64,000 bases of DNA from CAWGOF01 sp963824225 (GCA_963824225.1 CAWGOF010000003.1:1860001-1924000), one strand, 5' to 3'. Counted from the first letter of the stretch, positions 22,821 through 32,683 are shown. Translations and numbers: made by a program. Notes: generated by a model from the sequence alone, not told the origin.

Positions 22821-25800
22821 ATGGCCCACGCACAGCTACGCTCCACGATCGCGATGATCGTGGGAATCGGCTTCGTCTCCTCTCCCGCGCTGGCGACGTT
22901 CCCGGGCGAGAACGGGCGCATCGCCTATGTTGACGCGGTCGACCCCTTCACGAGCAACAACCGACGGGCCGTGTTCCTCACCGGCTCGGGACAGCTCACG
23001 TTTCCCCGCGGGGAGTACCCGAACGTGGAATTCGACTTGTACCCCGCATGGTCCCCCGACGGGTCGAGCGTCGCCTTCGTCCGCACCGATTCTCTGAAGG
23101 ACTACCTGATGGTCGTCGGCAAGGACGGCACCGGATTGCGCACGATCGTGAGCTCAGACTCGTTCCCGAGGAACGCCCCGAATGGCTACATCTTTGCGAA
23201 GTTCGTTACGCCGTCCTGGTCTCCCGACGGACAGCGGATCGCCTTCGTTCTTCGGTATACCTTTGCGGGCTCCTACGATTCCTACCATGGGATCTGGACG
23301 ATTCGCACCGATGGTACCGGATTGAGCCAACCGGTCCGGGACCTCAACGCGAGCGGGCCGAGCTGGTCGCCCAGCGCAAACGAGATCGTCTACAACTGCC
23401 GTTTCCGCCCACGTCAGGACCTTTGCATCGTCGATACCTCGACGAGAGTGATTCGCCAGCTGCCGATCGACCCGGGGGGGCTGAGCATCCACTTCGGGGG
23501 TGCGGGCGCGGGCCGCCCGAGATGGTCGCCGGATGGCGCGACGATCGTCTTCGCGTACGTCTTCTACGACGACCAAGACGTTCGCCGCTCGGAGATCTTC
23601 TCGGTCCACGCGGACGGAACCGGGCTCGAGGCGCTCACCCACTCGCCCGTTGCCTGCCTCCGGGGCGGCGAGTATCCGGGCAGTGGGCTGGCCAGCTTGC
23701 AGTTCACGGAACCCGCCCCGTCGCCCGACGGTGCGTGGATCGTCGCCCAGGCACGGCACTGGATCGGCACGGCCGAGCGCTGCACGGCGCTCGGCGATGC
23801 AGGGCTCTGGATCCTCAGCGCGCAAGGGGGACATGCGACGCTCCTCGTGGCCGACGACACGTTGCCCCAAGACCTCATCACCCAGCCCGACTGGCAGCCG
23901 ATACTCGGCAATCTCGTCGTGACGATCGACGACGGACACGGGAACGTGCTCAACGGCCTGAAGGTCGAGCTTCGCACCCTGGACGGCACTCCGCTCGACG
24001 CCGAACCGATCAACACCGCCGGCGGAAGGTACGTCTTCGAGAACGGCATCCCGCCGGGAGACTACGTGCTGCGGGCCACGTTGATCGATCATGCAGGAGC
24101 CCCCGATTCCACGCCGGCCTTCGACATCCGCCACGCCGGCACGTCGGCGGAACCTGCGTGGATCGACCATGGCTTCACGATGACCGACGCCGACAGCTTG
24201 GACTTGACGATTCCGTTCGTCGACTCGCCGGCTCTCCTCGATACCGACGTCGCCGACGCATCCCGCCTCGACGACCTGGCGAACCTCTATTTCCGTGTGC
24301 GCCAGTTCGTGGACTGGGTCAAGACCCGCCTGGTCGCCGATACGGGACCGACGGTCGAGTTCTACGCGTTCGCGATCGTCGATCCGTGGGACGGCGAGGA
24401 CGTCGGGGGGTCCACCGCGTACTACGAGTCCACCAACACGGCGGTCGTGGTGAGCGTTCTCGAGTCCGAGTACGAGAACCGAGACGGCGTCACGGGCGAG
24501 GAGCTGGTGTACGACGAGGCTCACGAGCTCTTGCAAGGACACCCGGACGACGGGCCCGAGAACTGCGAATGGCACGAGTTCACGCACCATCTCTACCACC
24601 AGTTCGTGACCGACAGAGCGTCGTGCGCGAGCGGTTTCATTAACCACGGTGGCTATCACAATCCCGACACCTGCGACTCGATGGACGAGGGGTTCGCCGC
24701 GTTCCTCCCGATGGTGGCCGCTCTGGACATCGAAGAGGAGGCGGACGCGCATTACGACCACCTGGCGTTCAACTTCGATCACGTGAAGTTCAAGCCTTGG
24801 GGCTATCGAGATCCATGGGCGTTCAAGGAGGTCGTCGAGCCGACGACCGAGGAGTTCGCCGTCGCCGGGCTGTTCTGGGACCTCGTCGATACGCAAACGG
24901 ACCTCGTGGCCACGGAGGTCGTTGCCGCGAATCGTTCGCACCGGACTGTCGCCTACCGCGACCAGGTTTCGATCCCTGTGAGGCAGATCTGGAACCAGCT
25001 CCGCTCGGCCCACCCGGCGACCGTGTTCGATCTGCGAAGGTCGTTCGGCAGCCTGAGCCCGACCGTGGACCTCGACCTCGATGGACTGCTGGACGTCGCG
25101 CCGGTCGACGAGGTGTTCCTGCTGCACGGCTTCTTCCCGATCGACACCGACCAGGGAATCACCGACCTGCACAAGACGCATCACTACGACGTCGCGTATG
25201 CGCAACGCCTCAACGCGTCGGCCGCCAGGAACGGCGCCGTGGGCCTGACCTCGCACCACGTGTACGACTCGAGCGGGGCGCTGACGCAGACGCTGGTCCC
25301 TCGATCGAACGTACCGGCTCAACCGCGCGCGGGCCTCGAGATCCACGTGCTCGATGCCTCCGGATTCCCGGTCTCCGGAGCGGCGCTCGGCATGACGATC
25401 CGTTACCCCGGGGGCCGTGAGGCGACGGTCAGCCGACAGTTGAGCACGGGGGATGGGGCGCACATACACGTCGAGCTTCCGCCGTACTTCGACTACCTGC
25501 TTCCATCGGGGGCTCCCCTGCCGGCATGCGACCCAGCGCACGACTTCCGTGTCGAGGTCGTGCTGAGCGCGACCGTCGGCGACGATATGTCCTCGGAGAC
25601 GCCGTCGTTCGACAATTGCACGTATCAGCGCGCCATGGCGAACGCGACCGGGCCCGCCGCGCTGTCGTTCACCCTGACGGTGCCCGTGATCGGTACCGTG
25701 ACCCACACGCTCACACTCGATTCGACCGGCACGGGATCGGGCGGGGTCACGGGTGGCGGCAGGTACCGCGACGGGGAAACCGCCCTCGTCTACGCCACGG

Positions 25801-26480
25801 CCGACGGCGGATCGACGTTCACCGGCTGGAGCGGTCCCGATGCCGCGGAGTGCGCAACGGGGTCCGTTCACATGACCGCCGACAAGAGCTGCACCGCGAC
25901 GTTCACTCTCGACACGCATACGCTGACGGTCCTGACCACGGGAACGGGCAGCGGTACGGTCGCGGGCGGCGGCATCTATCGCGCGGGGCAAACGGCCGTC
26001 GTCTCGGCCACGGCCGATGCCGGCTCGACCTTCACCGGGTGGAGCGGCCCCGACGCTGCGGAGTGTGCAACGGGGTCCGTGCTCGTCACCACCGACAAGA
26101 GCTGCACCGCGACGTTCGCGTTGAACACGTCGCACAGCTTCAGCGGTTTCGTTCAGCCGGTCGACAACCCTCCGTCCCTGAACTCCGTGAAGGCCGGGAG
26201 CGCCGTTCCGGTCAAGTTCAGCCTCGGCGGCAATCGAGGGCTGAACATCTTCGCCGCGGGTTTCCCAGCCTCGGGGGCAGTGCCGTGCAGCGCGACCGTG
26301 GCCGTGGACGAGATCGAGAGCACGGTCACGGCGGGCGGGAGTAGCCTGACCTACGACCCGACGACGGATCAGTACACCTACGTCTGGAAGACGGACAATG
26401 CCTGGGCCGGTCAATGCCGCCAGCTCGTCGTGAGGCTAGACGACGGCAGCTCGCACGTTGCGAACTTCAAGCTGAGATAG
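22821..26480 (+). CDS. Secreted TolB-propeller / HExxH / PxKF giant protein
   Basis: 1219 residues. A signal peptide ends about residue 28 (ALA). WD40/TolB-like PD40 repeats (WSPDGSSVAF, WSPDGQRIAF, WSPDGATIVF) fill about 60-370. A carboxypeptidase-regulatory-like Ig module follows (about 375-480). Residues about 590-600 carry HEFTHHLYH, an HExxH zinc-peptidase motif, with a downstream DEGFA glutamate. Two FTGWSGPDAAECATGS repeats (about 995 and 1070) are divergent InlB-B-like modules. The C-terminus is a PxKF domain (SAVPVKFSLGG). The domain order suggests a surface or secreted metallopeptidase or adhesin. Its own Shine-Dalgarno is GAGGAG. Confidence 0.75.
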   Translation: MAHAQLRSTIAMIVGIGFVSSPALATFPGENGRIAYVDAVDPFTSNNRRAVFLTGSGQLTFPRGEYPNVEFDLYPAWSPDGSSVAFVRTDSLKDYLMVVGKDGTGLRTIVSSDSFPRNAPNGYIFAKFVTPSWSPDGQRIAFVLRYTFAGSYDSYHGIWTIRTDGTGLSQPVRDLNASGPSWSPSANEIVYNCRFRPRQDLCIVDTSTRVIRQLPIDPGGLSIHFGGAGAGRPRWSPDGATIVFAYVFYDDQDVRRSEIFSVHADGTGLEALTHSPVACLRGGEYPGSGLASLQFTEPAPSPDGAWIVAQARHWIGTAERCTALGDAGLWILSAQGGHATLLVADDTLPQDLITQPDWQPILGNLVVTIDDGHGNVLNGLKVELRTLDGTPLDAEPINTAGGRYVFENGIPPGDYVLRATLIDHAGAPDSTPAFDIRHAGTSAEPAWIDHGFTMTDADSLDLTIPFVDSPALLDTDVADASRLDDLANLYFRVRQFVDWVKTRLVADTGPTVEFYAFAIVDPWDGEDVGGSTAYYESTNTAVVVSVLESEYENRDGVTGEELVYDEAHELLQGHPDDGPENCEWHEFTHHLYHQFVTDRASCASGFINHGGYHNPDTCDSMDEGFAAFLPMVAALDIEEEADAHYDHLAFNFDHVKFKPWGYRDPWAFKEVVEPTTEEFAVAGLFWDLVDTQTDLVATEVVAANRSHRTVAYRDQVSIPVRQIWNQLRSAHPATVFDLRRSFGSLSPTVDLDLDGLLDVAPVDEVFLLHGFFPIDTDQGITDLHKTHHYDVAYAQRLNASAARNGAVGLTSHHVYDSSGALTQTLVPRSNVPAQPRAGLEIHVLDASGFPVSGAALGMTIRYPGGREATVSRQLSTGDGAHIHVELPPYFDYLLPSGAPLPACDPAHDFRVEVVLSATVGDDMSSETPSFDNCTYQRAMANATGPAALSFTLTVPVIGTVTHTLTLDSTGTGSGGVTGGGRYRDGETALVYATADGGSTFTGWSGPDAAECATGSVHMTADKSCTATFTLDTHTLTVLTTGTGSGTVAGGGIYRAGQTAVVSATADAGSTFTGWSGPDAAECATGSVLVTTDKSCTATFALNTSHSFSGFVQPVDNPPSLNSVKAGSAVPVKFSLGGNRGLNIFAAGFPASGAVPCSATVAVDEIESTVTAGGSSLTYDPTTDQYTYVWKTDNAWAGQCRQLVVRLDDGSSHVANFKLR

Positions 26481-26494
26481 AGGCGTCGGCTGCG

Positions 26495-28621
26495 TCATGC
26501 GCGCTGCGCTCCCGCGAGCGGAATCACGAGCAGCGCCAGCGAGCGTGGCTGCACGAGATAGGTCGCGGCGGTGACCTCCGGCGCTTCCTCCCAGTCGACG
26601 ATGTCCTCGGGAGACTTCAGCGACGTGTCCAGCCATCGGCGCCACGGCCCCGCCTCGCCGCCGGCCGGCAGCTCGAAGCGGAGCGGCTCCCAGTAGGCGT
26701 TCAACATCGCGTGCATGCGGAAGCTGCCGCCGAGACTCGCGACGGTGAAGGCCAGCGCGTGGGACTGCTCGCCCCAGTCGGGGCGGCCGAGCGCGACGCC
26801 GTGCCATTCGATGCGGGCGCGGCAGAGCAGCTCGTTCAGCGTCAGCCGGGACGGGTCGAGCACCACGTCGCGCCGCATGCGGAAGGCGATGAGCGAGCGC
26901 ACGAAGCGATGGGTGTCGCTGTGGCGCTCGAGCCGCGTCCAGTCCAGCCAGCTCGTCTCGTTGTCCTGACAGTAGGCGTTGTTGTTCCCGCGCTGCGTGC
27001 GGCGAATCTCGTCGCCCATCGAGAGCATCGGCGTGCCCACGGAGAGCAGCAGGAGGGCGAGGAGGTTGCGGACCTGGCGCGCGCGCAGCGCCTCGACGGC
27101 GGGATCGTCGGTCGGACCCTCCACGCCGCAGTTCCAGCTCGCGTTGTCGTCGGCGCCGTCCCGGTTCCCCTCGCCGTTCGCCTCGTTGTGCTTGCGGTCG
27201 TAGGACACCAGGTCCTCGAGCGTGAAGCCGTCGTGGCAGGTGACGAAGTTCACGCTCTGCTCGGGCTCGCGCTCCTCGTGACCGTAGAGGTCGGGGCTGC
27301 CGAGCAGGCGGGCGGCGAGGTTCGTCACCGTCCCGCCGTCGCCCTTGACGAAGCGGCGCGCGTCGTCGCGGAAGCGGCCGTTCCACTCCTGCCAGGCGTC
27401 GCCGACGAAGCTCCCGACCTGGTACAGGCCCGCGGCATCCCATGCTTCCGCGATCAGCTTGGTCCCGGCGAGCACCGGGTCCGATTCGATGTCGAACAGC
27501 ACGGGCGGGCGCGGCAGCGGATGGCCCGACTCGTCGCGCGACAGGATCGAGGCCAGATCGAAGCGGAAGCCGTCCACGTGCATCTGCTCGACCCAGTAGC
27601 GCAGACTCTCCCGGATCAACCGGCGCACGACCGGGTGATTCGCGTTCAAGGTGTTGCCCGTGCCGGCGTAGTTCGCGTAGCGGCTGCGGTCGTGATCGAG
27701 CAGGTAGTAGGCCTCGTTCTCGAGGCCGCGGAAGCAGAACGTGGGACCGTCCTGGTCGCCCTCGGCCGTGTGGTTGAAGACCACGTCGAGGATGATCTCG
27801 ATTCCGGCGCGGTGGAGCGCCTTGACCATGTCGCGGAACTCGTCCAGCGCGCCGAGCGGATCCCGCCGCCAGCTGTAGGCCTGGTGCGGCGCGAAGAACG
27901 CGACGGGTGAGTAGCCCCAATAGTTCACGAGTCCCGGGCCCGCGTCCTGCGGGTCGAACTGGAACACCGGGAGCAGCTCCACCGCGGTCACGCCGAGGTC
28001 CTGCAGGTAGGGGACTTTTTCGATCAGCCCCGCGTACGTCCCGGCCTTCTCCGGCGCGACGCCGGAGCTCGGGTGTTTCGTGAACCCGCGCACGTGGAGC
28101 TCGTAGATCACCGTCTCGACGTAGGGTCGCTGGAGCGGCGCGTCCCCTTCCCAGTCGTAGCGACCCGGATCCGCGACGATGCTCTTCATCGCCACGGCGG
28201 TGTCGCCGCCGGGCCGGCGCGCCGCCTCGCGCCGGTAGTTCGCGGGAACGGCGATGGCGAGGCCATAGGGGTCGAGCAGCAGCTTCGCGGGGTCGAAGCG
28301 CTGGCCGCGCGCGGGCTCGGACGGGCCGTGCGCGCGATAACCGTAGAGCTGGCCGGGCGCTAGCCCCGGCACGAAGACGTGCCAGTAGTGGTACGTGCGG
28401 TGGCGCTCGCGATCGAGCGGAATCGTCCGCGAGGGCTTCACCGCGTCCTCGCGATCGAAGAGCAAGAGCTCGACCCGGGTGGCGCTCCTCGAGTAGACGC
28501 TGAAGTTCACGCCTTCCGGCTCGACGGTCGCGCCGAGCGGAGAGCTGCGGCCGCGTAGCACGTCGCTGCTGGTCGCGCGGCGAGCGCGGGCGCTCAGGAC
28601 GTGATCAGGCCGGTAGACCAT
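26495..28621 (-). CDS. glgX: Glycogen debranching enzyme / isoamylase
   Basis: 708 residues, standard GlgX length. An N-terminal CBM48 (PLGATVEPEGVNFSVYSRSA) precedes the GH13 barrel. Catalytic residues are Asp in VDGFRFDLAS (nucleophile, near residue 335), Glu in LIAEAWD (acid/base) and Asp in VTCHDGFTLEDLVSY. It hydrolyses alpha-1,6 branches of glycogen or limit dextrin in the cytoplasm. It stands alone, convergent with the giant secreted gene (14 bp apart). Confidence 0.95.
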   Translation of the reverse strand: MVYRPDHVLSARARRATSSDVLRGRSSPLGATVEPEGVNFSVYSRSATRVELLLFDREDAVKPSRTIPLDRERHRTYHYWHVFVPGLAPGQLYGYRAHGPSEPARGQRFDPAKLLLDPYGLAIAVPANYRREAARRPGGDTAVAMKSIVADPGRYDWEGDAPLQRPYVETVIYELHVRGFTKHPSSGVAPEKAGTYAGLIEKVPYLQDLGVTAVELLPVFQFDPQDAGPGLVNYWGYSPVAFFAPHQAYSWRRDPLGALDEFRDMVKALHRAGIEIILDVVFNHTAEGDQDGPTFCFRGLENEAYYLLDHDRSRYANYAGTGNTLNANHPVVRRLIRESLRYWVEQMHVDGFRFDLASILSRDESGHPLPRPPVLFDIESDPVLAGTKLIAEAWDAAGLYQVGSFVGDAWQEWNGRFRDDARRFVKGDGGTVTNLAARLLGSPDLYGHEEREPEQSVNFVTCHDGFTLEDLVSYDRKHNEANGEGNRDGADDNASWNCGVEGPTDDPAVEALRARQVRNLLALLLLSVGTPMLSMGDEIRRTQRGNNNAYCQDNETSWLDWTRLERHSDTHRFVRSLIAFRMRRDVVLDPSRLTLNELLCRARIEWHGVALGRPDWGEQSHALAFTVASLGGSFRMHAMLNAYWEPLRFELPAGGEAGPWRRWLDTSLKSPEDIVDWEEAPEVTAATYLVQPRSLALLVIPLAGAQRA

Positions 28622-28679
28622 CGCCGGTCCACGGTATCATCCGAGTGCGCGAAAGAGCCGAACTCGAGGAATGACGAGT

Positions 28680-28721
28680 GATTTCTACATTGTAGAAATC
28701 CACGCCGTCCTCCGCTAGAAT
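28680..28721 (+). promoter_or_regulatory. Palindromic operator and promoter of ADOP-padR
   Basis: GATTTCTACA-T-TGTAGAAATC (28680-28700) is a perfect inverted repeat around one base, unusually AT-rich here. TAGAAT (28716-28721) is a good -10 box, and the palindrome covers the -35 position. The PadR gene downstream is the natural repressor. Confidence 0.65.
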
Positions 28722-28744
28722 CGCAGCACTCGAGGAAGAAGCTC

Positions 28745-31384
28745 GTGGCGCTGCCCTTCATCGCCGCCTGGTCGATCCGACGCCTGCTCCCCCACGCCGA
28801 GCGCCAGGAGGTCCTCGACGACCTCGCCGCGGAGTACGCCGAGCGCCGCACGCACCGCGGGCCTCTCCGGGCACGGCTGTGGCTGTGGAAGCAGGTGGTC
28901 GGCTCGATCCCGGCTCTGCTGCGGCGGGGCTGGTGGAGGGGATGGACCGGCTTCGAGCCGCGCGCGAACCGCGCGCAACCCGGAGGACCGATGTTCGAGA
29001 GCTGGATCATGGATCTGCGCTACTCGGCCCGCCGGCTGGCGAGCCGGCCCACGTACGCGGTGCTCGCCATCCTCACGCTCGCGCTCGGCGCGGGAGGCAC
29101 CGCGGCGATCTTCAGCGTCGTGCGGGAGGTGCTGATCAAGCCGCTGCCCATCGATCGCGAGGAACAGGTGGGCGTCCTCTGGTTCCGCGGGAGCTGGACG
29201 GAGCAGGAGTTCCTGCGCTTCCGTCCCGAGTTCCCCGGCTTCCAGCGCATGGCCGCGTACCGGCCCGAGGACGCGACGCTCGAGCTTCCGGGGCAGGCGC
29301 TGCGCTTCGTTCACGGCATCGCGAGCTCCGCCGAGCTGTTCGACGTCCTCGGCGCCCGCCCGCTCTCGGGCCGGACGCTCCGGGCCGGTGACGATCTGCC
29401 CGGCGCCGAGCCGGTCGCGGTTCTGAGTCACGGGCTGTGGCGCGAGCTCGGGGGCGATCCCGCGATCGTGGGGCAACCGATCCAGCTCGGCGGCATCGCG
29501 CGCACCGTTGTGGGCGTGATGCCGGCGAGCTTCTGGTTCCCCGGGCCGACGATCAAGGTCTGGACCGCCGCGGGGTTGAGCCCGGAGAGCCGCTCGGGGC
29601 GGTACACGCTCATCGGACGTGTCGCCGACGGGATGCGCGTCGAGGCGATGCAGGGACCGCTCGCGGCCCTGGCGCGGGCGCTCGGTGAGAACTTCGAGTA
29701 TCGGGCGCAATGGGACAAGACGAAGGCGCCGTCCGTGGATCCGGTGCGGGAGTTCCTCGTCGGCGACGTGCGCCCCGGTCTCCTCGCGATGCTCGCCGCG
29801 ATGGGGTTGATCCTCGGCATCGCCTGCGTGAACGTCACCGCGCTGATGCTGGGTCAGGTCGGAGGCCGCTCGACCGAGTTCGCCGTGCGGGCGGCTCTCG
29901 GTGCTGGCCGGCAGCGGCTCATGCAACAGCTCGTCGCCGAGGCGCTGCTCGTGGGGGCGCTGGCCGGGGCGACAGGCGCGCTGCTCGCGGCCGGCAGCTT
30001 CAGCATCCTCCTCCGATCGCTGCCGCTCGGAGCGCTCGCGGAGTCGGCCCGGCTGAGCTGGACGCTCTTCTGGGCGGCGACGTGCTTCGCGCTGCTCGCG
30101 GCCAGCGTGATCGCGATCGCGCCGGCCGTCGTCATCTGGAGGCGCGGCCCGCACGCGAGCCTGTCCACGATGCGCACGGACGGCATCGACGCCGGCGGGG
30201 ATCGCCTGGAGGGCGGACTCGTCGTTGCGCAGATCGCGCTCGCCGTGCTGCTCACCGCCAGCGCGGGGCTGCTCCTCCGCAGCGTGGTCAATCTGCGTGC
30301 GATCGATCCCGGGTTCGACACACGGGCCGCGGCCGTCGTCGAGGTCAGCATGCCGGCGCAGCTCACGAACGGCGAGCGTCGGCGGATCCTGCTCGATGCG
30401 CTCCCGGCGCTCGAGTCGTTGCCCTCGGTCAAGGCCGTCGGAGCGGCTCAGAAGCTGCCTCTGACGTCCTCGGGTGACAACTGGGGCATCGTCATCCCGG
30501 GCAAGCCGGACCTCGACAGGACGACGACGGCGTTCCGCCTCGTCACCCGCGACTACTTTCGCGCGTTGCACGCGCCGATCAAGCACGGACGCGGGTTCTT
30601 GCCTTCGGACCGGGAGGACACGGAGTTCGTGGTCGTGGTCAACGAGGCCCTCGCGGCCAAGTACTTTCCCGGTGAGGATCCCGTCGGGCAGGTGATCCAG
30701 ACTGGATTCGGGACCGCGGACGGCGCCACGATCGACGAACGCATCGTCGGCGTGGTCCAGGACATGGCCGAGGCGAATCTGACGGACGCTCCCGTGCCGG
30801 CGCGCTACATGCTGATCGACCAGGTGCCGTTCACGCCGCCGGGAATCTCCTTCGTCCTCGCCGCGTCGAGCCCGCGCCAGGTGCCGCTCGTCATGCAGGC
30901 GGCGCGCCGCACGCTGCAATCGGCCGGCTCGCGGATGGCGCTGCAGCAGACGACGACTCTCGCTTCGCTCTTCGATCGGGCGATCGGCGCGCCGGGACGT
31001 GTGGCCGCGCTCTTGGCCTTGCTCGCCGGCCTCGCTCTCGTGCTCAGCGCGATCGGCGTCTACGGGGTGATCTCGCACGCCGTGAGCCGCCGCAAGCGCG
31101 ACTACGCCATCCGTATGGCGTTGGGTCTACGGCCCGAGCAGGTCGTGTCCCAGGTGGTCCGCCGCGGCGTGACGCTGGCCGTGCTCGGGAGCGCCGCCGG
31201 CATCGTAGCGACGCTGGTCTTCGCGCGGCTGTTGGCGTCGCTGCTCTACGGCGTCGGCCGCGCGGATCCCGCGGCGCTCGCGGGAGCGGTGATCGCGCTC
31301 GTGCTCGTGGGCATGGTGGCCGCGCTCGTGCCGGCACGCAGGGCCAGCCGCACGGACCCGGCCGTCGTCCTGCGGCAGGATTGA
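28745..31384 (+). CDS. ADOP-family MacB-like ABC permease
   Basis: 879 residues from GTG 28745 (GAGGAA upstream). Residues 1-80 are the cytoplasmic N-terminal extension typical of ADOP permeases. Then come two MacB/FtsX units, each with a MacB periplasmic core and four membrane helices: DLRYSARRLASRPTYAVLAI (about 90) and LEGGLVVAQIALAVLLTASA (about 490) open the halves, and YAIRMALGLRPEQV and PARRASRTDPAVVLRQD close the second. No ATPase domain is present, hence orphan. Such permeases abound in Acidobacteriota; their substrates are unknown. padR follows after 12 bp. Confidence 0.88.
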   Translation: MALPFIAAWSIRRLLPHAERQEVLDDLAAEYAERRTHRGPLRARLWLWKQVVGSIPALLRRGWWRGWTGFEPRANRAQPGGPMFESWIMDLRYSARRLASRPTYAVLAILTLALGAGGTAAIFSVVREVLIKPLPIDREEQVGVLWFRGSWTEQEFLRFRPEFPGFQRMAAYRPEDATLELPGQALRFVHGIASSAELFDVLGARPLSGRTLRAGDDLPGAEPVAVLSHGLWRELGGDPAIVGQPIQLGGIARTVVGVMPASFWFPGPTIKVWTAAGLSPESRSGRYTLIGRVADGMRVEAMQGPLAALARALGENFEYRAQWDKTKAPSVDPVREFLVGDVRPGLLAMLAAMGLILGIACVNVTALMLGQVGGRSTEFAVRAALGAGRQRLMQQLVAEALLVGALAGATGALLAAGSFSILLRSLPLGALAESARLSWTLFWAATCFALLAASVIAIAPAVVIWRRGPHASLSTMRTDGIDAGGDRLEGGLVVAQIALAVLLTASAGLLLRSVVNLRAIDPGFDTRAAAVVEVSMPAQLTNGERRRILLDALPALESLPSVKAVGAAQKLPLTSSGDNWGIVIPGKPDLDRTTTAFRLVTRDYFRALHAPIKHGRGFLPSDREDTEFVVVVNEALAAKYFPGEDPVGQVIQTGFGTADGATIDERIVGVVQDMAEANLTDAPVPARYMLIDQVPFTPPGISFVLAASSPRQVPLVMQAARRTLQSAGSRMALQQTTTLASLFDRAIGAPGRVAALLALLAGLALVLSAIGVYGVISHAVSRRKRDYAIRMALGLRPEQVVSQVVRRGVTLAVLGSAAGIVATLVFARLLASLLYGVGRADPAALAGAVIALVLVGMVAALVPARRASRTDPAVVLRQD

Positions 31385-31396
31385 GGGATCGACGCC

Positions 31397-31756
31397 ATGA
31401 AGCGATCGGGAGAACCGGTCACGCCGCTCGGGACGTTCGAGGAGCAGGTGATGCTCGCGGTGCTGCGCACGGGCACAGCAGCCTACGGGATGTCGGTGCG
31501 CCGCGAGCTCGAGAAGGTGACCCGCCGCAGCATCACCATCGGCTCGGTCTACGTCACGCTCGATCGGCTGGAGGCGAAAGGCCTCGTCTCTTCGGCCCGC
31601 GCGGCCAGAGACGACAACGCCTCGCGCCGCGTCTTCACCGTCACTCCCGAGGGAGCGCGCTGCCTCGTGGAGACAAAGGCGATGCGCGAGCGTCTGTGGG
31701 AGGGTATCGGAAGCGTCCGGGTCCGGCGTGGGATCGTCTTCCACGGGGTGTCATGA
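31397..31756 (+). CDS. PadR-family transcriptional regulator
   Basis: 119 residues. TFEEQVMLAVLRTGTAAYGM, SITIGSVYVTLDRLEAKGLV and DDNASRRVFTVTPEGARCL are the PadR winged-helix blocks. The C-terminal dimer helix is short, as in PadR-s1. Co-transcribed with the ADOP permease, it probably binds the palindrome at 28680 and autoregulates. Usually padR precedes the permease; here it follows. Confidence 0.88.
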   Translation: MKRSGEPVTPLGTFEEQVMLAVLRTGTAAYGMSVRRELEKVTRRSITIGSVYVTLDRLEAKGLVSSARAARDDNASRRVFTVTPEGARCLVETKAMRERLWEGIGSVRVRRGIVFHGVS

Positions 31757-32110
31757 CGTCAGGAGCCGAGTCTCGATCGCCGCGTGCGGAGCGAGTGCCG
31801 TGATGTGGTGAATCAGCTCCGCTCCCGCTGCATGGAGCGCATGCACCGGCAACGGGTCGAGCCTCTCGAGGACGAAGAACCCCCGCCGGGACCCTTCGCC
31901 GAGCTGGGTGCGGGCGCACTGCCAGCTCACCGTCGCGAAGCGTGCCAAACGGCTCATTGCCCGTTGCCCGGACCAGCCGTGGTGGGCCCTCGTACCTATC
32001 TGCATCCTCACCGCCGATGTGCCGCCGGGTAATCCGTCGACTTCAACGATCAAGACGACATAGTCTGGCCGCAACTGGAATACTTCCGGAGCGACGACGA
32101 CGCTCAGCAC
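31751..32110 (-). CDS. Uncertain ORF, possible B3/B4-domain fragment
   Basis: An open frame of 119 codons beginning with MLSVVVAPEVFQLRPDYVVL, faintly like the start of B3/B4 tRNA-editing-type proteins. The remaining sequence shows no family pattern and overlaps the padR stop. The 417-bp space between padR and the next peptide gene holds nothing more convincing. Confidence 0.25.
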   Translation of the reverse strand: MLSVVVAPEVFQLRPDYVVLIVEVDGLPGGTSAVRMQIGTRAHHGWSGQRAMSRLARFATVSWQCARTQLGEGSRRGFFVLERLDPLPVHALHAAGAELIHHITALAPHAAIETRLLTS

Positions 32111-32173
32111 GTTTCCCCCTCAACCCGAACCGAGCCCCGCCGCTCCGGTAACAGTCTACGCGGTGGTCGCAGG

Positions 32174-32398
32174 TCAGTTGTTACACTGGCCTTCGGGAAC
32201 GCAGGCCAGCGTGCAGTTGCACGGTGAGACACGACACGCGACCTGACCCTGCGGACAGATCTTGGCGATCGCAGGGCAGGCGACCGGCTGGGGGCAGTCC
32301 GCAAAAGACACTGGCATTGCCAGAGCGATCATCCCCACCAGGGTCACCACCGCGCTTCCCGCCAAAGCGACGACCTTTCTCATCCTCGTCATGTTCAT
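32174..32398 (-). CDS. Secreted eight-cysteine peptide
   Basis: 74 residues from ATG 32398, with GGGAGG about 6 nt upstream. The signal (VVALAGSAVVTLVGMIALAM, cleavage after SFA) is followed by a mature part of about 40 residues: DCPQPVACPAIAKICPQGQV and four more cysteine-bearing steps ending in QCNN. Eight cysteines, nearly evenly spaced at 4-7 residues, resemble knottin-like or metallothionein-like mini-proteins. Unrelated in sequence to the 195/8595 pair but built the same way. Confidence 0.75.
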   Translation of the reverse strand: MNMTRMRKVVALAGSAVVTLVGMIALAMPVSFADCPQPVACPAIAKICPQGQVACRVSPCNCTLACVPEGQCNN

Positions 32399-32683
32399 CG
32401 AGAACCTCCCGGGGTGCGGAGTTCAATGTTGCGGTCGTTCATCGGACCGCAATGTGACGAGGTAGCAAGGCCTGCGCCCGCTTGGGGTTGGCGATCGCTG
32501 GGACTGTCCGATCGATGGAGATCCGACCGTGCGGACGTTTCGGGTTCGGCGTTGAAAGTTGTTCCGGAGCGGTCGTGTATTTCCGCGCGCGCCGCTCCTT
32601 CGTTGCTCGGGCTTTTCGCTCTGTAATATTGCCGCGGGATGCACTCATGGGCGCCGATTCACGTCATCACAACGCGCCATCGA
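32399..32683. other. Intergenic, no recognisable gene
   Basis: Lower-GC DNA between the Cys-rich peptide and the DEWRRRI repeat. Short frames on both strands have no RBS and no family features. The leader region of the peptide gene must lie in its left part, but I see no clear promoter hexamers. Confidence 0.4.

Noticed and set aside
23154..26414. Very long minus-strand frame opposite the giant secreted protein
   Set aside because: Arg/Val/Glu-rich translation without domains, RBS or signal; typical antisense shadow in high-GC DNA. The plus-strand frame has signal, repeats and known domains.
28715..31078. 787-codon minus-strand frame opposite the ADOP permease
   Set aside because: Shadow frame; the plus strand carries a recognisable MacB-like permease with RBS and operator.
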